A stretch of DNA of 10,784 nt. Origin: Acanthaster planci (taxonomy: Eukaryota > Echinodermata > Asteroidea > Valvatida > Acanthasteridae). Location of the stretch: the NCBI RefSeq assembly GCF_001949145.1, contig NW_019091380.1:1621600-1632383 (forward strand), given 5' to 3'. Shown here in pieces: positions 7,347 to 10,784 of the stretch. Numbering within the stretch: the first letter of the stretch is position 1; the number at the start of each line of letters is the position of its first letter. The position numbers were made by a program, and so were the translations under genes. The notes below the pieces were generated by a model. That model was not told the origin of the DNA and searched no databases. It saw only the letters and a program-made list of their open reading frames with translations.

Positions 7347-8346
7347 CTGAAAATGAAAAACGAAAGGAAGTGCAAATGTAATTCGATTGCCTTCAGTGCT
7401 TGTGAAATAGCTCCCTCCCCGAAAATATCAACGACAATTCTTATTACAAGTTGAGTTGAGTCCGTCTTATTCTGAAATGAAACTCATTGAACGTCACATT
7501 TTTCACCTGGGATAAATCCAGAGAAAGGCCTAGCTATTCCAGACAGAAATCCCATCCATCCGAAGGCGCTGGCCATCCTGTCAACCCCAAGGAGCTCCTT
7601 CACCATGACGTCAACCAAAGTTATCACCATCCCCATGCCTGACAAGAAGAGGGCGGCGTTAGCGAACAACGGCCACCACGAGGTCATCCAGGGGTCAACA
7701 AAAAAGGAGACAGCGACGAGAGTAACACTCACCGCCATGATGCTGGTACTCGTCCCCCTCCCTGTATACACTAGGCCACTACCTAGTATGCCGGAGACCA
7801 ACTGGACAAGCGCGGCAATTGTCACAATTATTGTGGCTTCTTCATTAGAGACTCCAATGGCAACGGCGCGAGGAACAAAATAAATGTACCACGCTGATTG
7901 GCTGAATCGAATAGTCACGACAATAAGAGTTATGGTCCAAAAGTCCAGGTTCTTCATTAAAGAGAGGTCGAGAGCTCCTCCCATTTTCATACAAATATAC
8001 CTCAGAAACGCCAGGATACTGTAGTTGACGTAATTTTCTGCTTCATGTTTATGGGAAGTATGAGAAAGTAGCTGGTAGCCGCCTGTTGTCCTGTTCCCAG
8101 TCTCTTTTGGAGGAGGAATCAACAGGGCGCCACTCAAGGCAAGATGGGCACCAATGGAACCGAGAATAAGCATGGCTCCTCTCCATCCATACGTGTTGAG
8201 AAATAGCTGCACTAGAGAGGGTAGACAGACCAGGCCAATGGATGACCCAGTCCTTGCGATCCCCGAAGCCAGTGCGAAACCATTCACGTCGTAATGTTCA
8301 CCGAGTGATGAACGAGTCAAGACGTTGGCTAAGCACTGTCCAATAG
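7213..8346 (-). CDS. Gene 2: monocarboxylate transporter-like (SLC16/MCT family) protein, upstream exons not seen
   Basis: This is the paralogue of gene 1, on the opposite strand. Two exons join in phase 1: 8346-7507 and 7346-7213 (TGA at 7215-7213), giving about 323 residues from late helix 4 to the C terminus. The exon borders fall at the same codons as in gene 1, and outside the variable loop the proteins are about two thirds identical by hand count. The frame is uninterrupted, which argues for function. It carries the family marks TYGWRGAMLILGSIGAH, AWYIYFVPRAVAIG and GFIPGWIYD. The short C-terminal tail (KRLKTSVPKSLSPH) is nine residues longer than in gene 1. The exon for helices 3-4, 144 nt in gene 1, was not found on the minus strand between 8347 and the window end, so either the intron is long or the gene is 5'-truncated. 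As in gene 1, the substrate cannot be read from the sequence. Confidence 0.88.
7347..7506 (-). other. Gene 2 terminal intron (160 nt)
   Basis: Donor CCAG|GTGAAA and acceptor cattttcag|GC on the minus strand. It occupies the same codon position as the 845-nt intron of gene 1 but has no inverted-repeat insert. Without splicing, the reading frame runs into it and stops after a few codons (EKCDVQ). Confidence 0.88.
7507..8346 (-). CDS. Gene 2, large coding exon (helices 4-11)
   Basis: The 840-nt exon follows an acceptor with a strong pyrimidine tract (tttttgtcttaatag). Its first bases CT complete an Ala codon, giving A-IGQCLANVLTRSS. The ATG further upstream in the same open frame (8365) lies in the intron and is not the start. 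Helix 5 reads HYDVNGFALASGIARTGSS, helix 6 GWRGAMLILGSIGAHLALSG, the helix 7 end AWYIYFVPRAVAIG, helix 8 AALVQLVSGILGSG, and the exon ends GFLSGIARPFSGFIP. The loop between helices 6 and 7 differs almost completely from gene 1. The plus-strand frame at 7605-7883 is a shadow. Confidence 0.92.
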
Positions 8347-8649
8347 CTATTAAGACAAAAACCAAGAAAAACAGAAAATTAAAACTTGCAGCGTCAATCC
8401 AACATACAAATTCGTTGCAAACAAACGTGTTCTCCTGTTAAAAAGTAGACGGAAGCTTCTTTATCATGTTGGCCTAACTACTGTGCATGGACTCTGTAAC
8501 TTGAAACAAGAATATGAAGAGACGTGAATTAGGAAAGACTGTGAGAAAGCAATAAAGGAGCTTTATAGCCTCGGTCGCATAATTGGCAATTAGCATCCTT
8601 AACCAGTGGAATCTCAACCACCAATGCCATCAGGAATATAGGGGCCTAG
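8347..8649. other. Intron or 5' flank of gene 2, nothing identified
   Basis: The first bases carry the polypyrimidine tract and AG acceptor of the gene 2 large exon (minus strand). Beyond that I see no coding resemblance to the helix 3-4 exon of gene 1 in any minus-strand frame, and no repeat. Confidence 0.5.
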
Positions 8650-9078
8650 TCTAGCCGCTGTTCTATTGACGCGCTAAACTCAACTGTACATAAGTACGGC
8701 AGGAGCAAAACAGTAGAACCGCAGTCACAAAAAAAAGTCAAAATTTGCTGTCATCGGCAGTCGAATACAACGGTTTTGTTTGCTACATTCGCAGTGATTC
8801 TTTCTTTGATGTTTGACCACGCGAACTTCGTGCATGGTAATATGGGTGAACAAGAATATTTACGGCATATAAATCATGCTATGTCACTGTACTTCAGGAG
8901 AACAGGATGGCGCGGCAGACTGGCAGACCCTGCTGAGCCAAATGGCGCTGCCATGTCAAACGCAGAAATTACTGCTTTCACCGGATTGTTTTCGGAGTTC
9001 ATGCTTATCTTCTTCTCTGCCAATTTGGTAGCAGTTAATATTTATGACGTCGTAGAGGTTAATTGTTTTGACAAATGA
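8650..9078 (+). CDS. Unidentified open frame, possible exon of an unknown small membrane protein
   Basis: The frame is open for 142 codons from just after a TAG at 8647 to the TGA ending at 9078, which is long for this AT-rich spacer. No ATG precedes 8809; starting there gives 89 residues. If the frame is used from further upstream, for example through splicing, one hydrophobic stretch (TTVLFATFAVILSLMF) follows a basic segment (KKVKICCHR). A second lies near the C terminus (LFSEFMLIFFSANLVAV), and a polar middle contains FRRTGWRGRLADPAEPNGAA. A plausible acceptor ttgctacattcgcag ends at 8794. I recognise no family. It could equally be a chance frame or decayed repeat, and it runs opposite to gene 2, possibly inside its intron. 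Confidence 0.2.
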   Translation, partial: SSRCSIDALNSTVHKYGRSKTVEPQSQKKVKICCHRQSNTTVLFATFAVILSLMFDHANFVHGNMGEQEYLRHINHAMSLYFRRTGWRGRLADPAEPNGAAMSNAEITAFTGLFSEFMLIFFSANLVAVNIYDVVEVNCFDK

Positions 9079-9659
9079 AGTTATGGAAACATTCGACAGG
9101 TGTGGTCAGAAGTAGAAGCCATTCCTGAGTTGGCACCAAGCCAGGAGTGTAATAAGCACGCACGCTTTGAAGGTTTCTTAGAATGATTAGTTATGTCCTA
9201 AGACTGGTTTTAATGTTTTTGCCCGTGCAGGTGTGCATGTCGATCAGGCGACATGCCCCGGCAAGCGCAGCCGAATGACAGTACCAGTAAAGGGCGCTAT
9301 ATTCACAAGAGACGGACTGCCAGAAAACCAGTCTTGTAAAATCTGGCAGGCTTAATTTACCCAAACTACCTCACCCGCTCAAGTTACAATGAATAATTGC
9401 GCACGTGCACTGCCGAAACCCGCGCGCTATGCAGACTGGCACCCTTTAGGCTTTATAAACAAAAAAAACTACGGTATGACAGGTGTGCAGCGATATCCCT
9501 TTCACATGCGTACCACGTATTTGAATAGAAAGAGAGTGGTCATATTCATCGGGCTTGGGAACCAGACTTTACAATACCCTGCCTCTTGCTCCAAAACTTC
9601 TCTCAGTGTGAGCCCTCTCTCCATCCTCTCTCCACAAATGTATGGAAGCCGATAATATC
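9079..9659. other. Non-coding flank, nothing firm identified
   Basis: Contains a 12-base inverted repeat (aagactggtttt... at 9200-9211, matched at 9324-9335) and a nested ctgccag/ctggcag pair (9317-9323, 9343-9349). The opposed open frames 9389-9655 and 9502-9693 shadow each other and match nothing I know. Confidence 0.4.
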
Positions 9660-9960
9660 TTCGATAATCCTCATGGGGTCCAGGGAAGGGCAAGAGGGGA
9701 CACTTGACCCCTCCCCCTCCCCTTGAAAAAATGGGGGATATTAAAGCATTTTATAGAAATGGAATAGATAAAAATAAGAGAGGAAATGGTAGGAAAGTTA
9801 CAGATTTATTTTTTTTTTAAATCGCCCCTACACCCTTTGATGGGTTAATCATAATTTTCAATTTTCACCCGTCGTCAGGTTTGTTTTATTTTTCCCCATT
9901 GCGGGTCAAAAATACCCCCCCCCCGGAAAACAATCCTGGCGACGCCTATGGTGGCCCTCC
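9660..9960. repeat. Probable dispersed-repeat remnant with homopolymer runs
   Basis: The stretch combines a C-rich block (cccctccccctccccttg near 9709), a run of ten T (9809-9818), a run of ten C (9915-9924) and a tail reading cctggcgacgcctatgg near 9936. This style is familiar from transposon ends in marine invertebrates, but I cannot name a family. The segment cgtcgtcaggtttgtttt near 9871 recurs as catcgtcagttttgtt near 9960, so two related pieces may abut. Confidence 0.35.
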
Positions 9961-9978
9961 ATCGTCAGTTTTGTTATT

Positions 9979-10186
9979 TGTACCATTTCATTGAACAGTT
10001 GCACCGTTCCATTCGAAGATTTAACCATTCAGTTTGACAATTTCACAATTCAATTCGCCAGTTTCGGCATTCAATTTGTCATCTTCACCACTGTATCATG
10101 CCATTTCACCAATTATACGATTTCACCTTTCCATTTCCGGCAATTTTGCTATTCCATTCGACATTTTCACTGCTCTCTGTTTAACT
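9979..10186. repeat. Degenerate tandem array with a 21-base unit
   Basis: Three in-register units are clearest: ttaaccattcagtttgacaa (from 10021), ttcacaattcaattcgccag (from 10042) and ttcggcattcaatttgtcat (from 10063), each 21 bases apart, followed by a fourth at 10084-10104. Looser copies extend the array on both sides (from 9979, and around 10121-10165), some with 1-3 extra bases. Because 21 is divisible by three, the frame 9991-10236 shows a repeated IQF every seven residues. I take this as a by-product of the array, not a gene. Confidence 0.7.
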
Positions 10187-10735
10187 ATTCTAACTTTAAC
10201 TATACATGCATGAGGCTAAATTTCATATTTACGTAGCATTTCTTTTCCTAATTCTGTAGTGTTTTATTCGGTTTAAGCCTTCTAGAGCACATACAAAGAG
10301 TTTCAATGTGATCGATTTTAATGTTGTGCACACGAAATCTTCAAAACGAGAAGGCTCAACAGAGGATTGGCAAGTTGCTACGGATATTCCGTGTGGTTCA
10401 CGAAGGTCCGGTCAAGTAACCGCCGCGCACGGTCGAAGTCATTAATTTCCACACGTCGAATGGGAGTAAAACATAAATGTGGACCAAGGTGTCTCTTATT
10501 TATGCAACTAAGCGAAAGCTTTCCCCGAATAGCGAGGTATATAGCAACAGTGTCTTTAGTAAGGAGAATCCAAATTATGCTCACGTGAATTTAAAGAATT
10601 AACACAGTTACCAGATTTTATTCAAATTTAAGTCACAGAAGGCCTGTCGTGTGAACGATCCTGTGACTCCGTTACAATACGGATACCGGTATACGCCTAT
10701 CGATTACAATAGTATCTGGACAAATTTTAAATTGG
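10187..10735. other. Non-coding flank, nothing identified
   Basis: The overlapping frames 10367-10588 (plus) and 10378-10584 (minus) shadow each other and resemble no family. No repeat structure or RNA gene was recognised. Confidence 0.45.
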
Positions 10736-10784
10736 GTGCGTTCGATTAGCTTACACGTGTAAGTCAAACTTACACGAGAGCGTT
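10736..10784. repeat. Palindromic motif at window edge, possible transposon terminus
   Basis: After gggtgcgttcgattag comes a perfect 14-base palindrome cttacacgtgtaag (10750-10763, with a central E-box CACGTG). Its right half pairs again with acttacacg (10768-10776): cgtgtaagt, loop caa, acttacacg. The layout resembles a terminal inverted repeat of a small DNA transposon entering the window from the right, but the partner end is not visible. Confidence 0.25.

Noticed and set aside
7484-7506. C-terminal EKCDVQ end for gene 2
   Set aside because: This is read-through into the terminal intron; the CCAG|GTGAAA donor and the following exon encoding WIYD and helix 12 give the real end.
1-10784. 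tRNA, rRNA, CRISPR array, operon or phage-like content
   Set aside because: No tRNA box pattern, no regularly spaced identical repeats and no bacterial gene organisation; spliced eukaryotic exons explain the coding content.

Overview
The window is animal nuclear DNA: an AT-rich, mostly non-coding stretch with short exons bounded by GT/AG splice sites, and no sign of bacterial operons or ribosome-binding sites. The only genes I can name are two 12-helix transporters of the monocarboxylate transporter family (MCT/SLC16, major facilitator superfamily). Their style (divergent MCTs with very short tails, in introns and spacers full of short inverted repeats) suggests a marine invertebrate, perhaps a deuterostome such as an echinoderm, hemichordate or lancelet. 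That placement is an inference and cannot be settled from the sequence.

Layout. Gene 1 (plus strand, 32-2421) shows its last three coding exons (32-175, 633-1469, 2315-2421) and runs off the left edge. Its second visible intron holds a foldback (inverted-repeat) element at 1899-2217. From 2422 to about 3740 lies its probable 3' untranslated region, with candidate poly(A) signals near 3052 and at 3709. From there to 7212 I find no recognisable gene. This spacer holds a diverged tandem duplication of about 160 bases (3786-4105), a long imperfect hairpin (6582-6716) and a second inverted repeat (6952-7083). Gene 2 (minus strand) has its last two coding exons at 8346-7507 and 7346-7213. Its upstream exons are not visible in the remaining 2.4 kb. 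The right-hand flank carries an unidentified open frame (8650-9078), repeat-like sequence with homopolymer runs (about 9660-9960), a degenerate 21-base tandem array (9979-10186) and a palindromic motif at the right edge.

How the genes relate. The two transporters point tail to tail, have the same phase-1 exon boundaries, and are about two-thirds identical outside the loop between helices 6 and 7 (hand count). They are therefore an inverted duplicate pair, and both keep long intact frames. Both lack the basic cluster of the MCT helix-5 signature and the helix-8 Asp/Arg pair known from MCT1, so proton-coupled lactate transport should not be assumed. I found no novel multi-gene system. The main points of interest are this divergent transporter pair and several unexplained inverted or tandem repeats.
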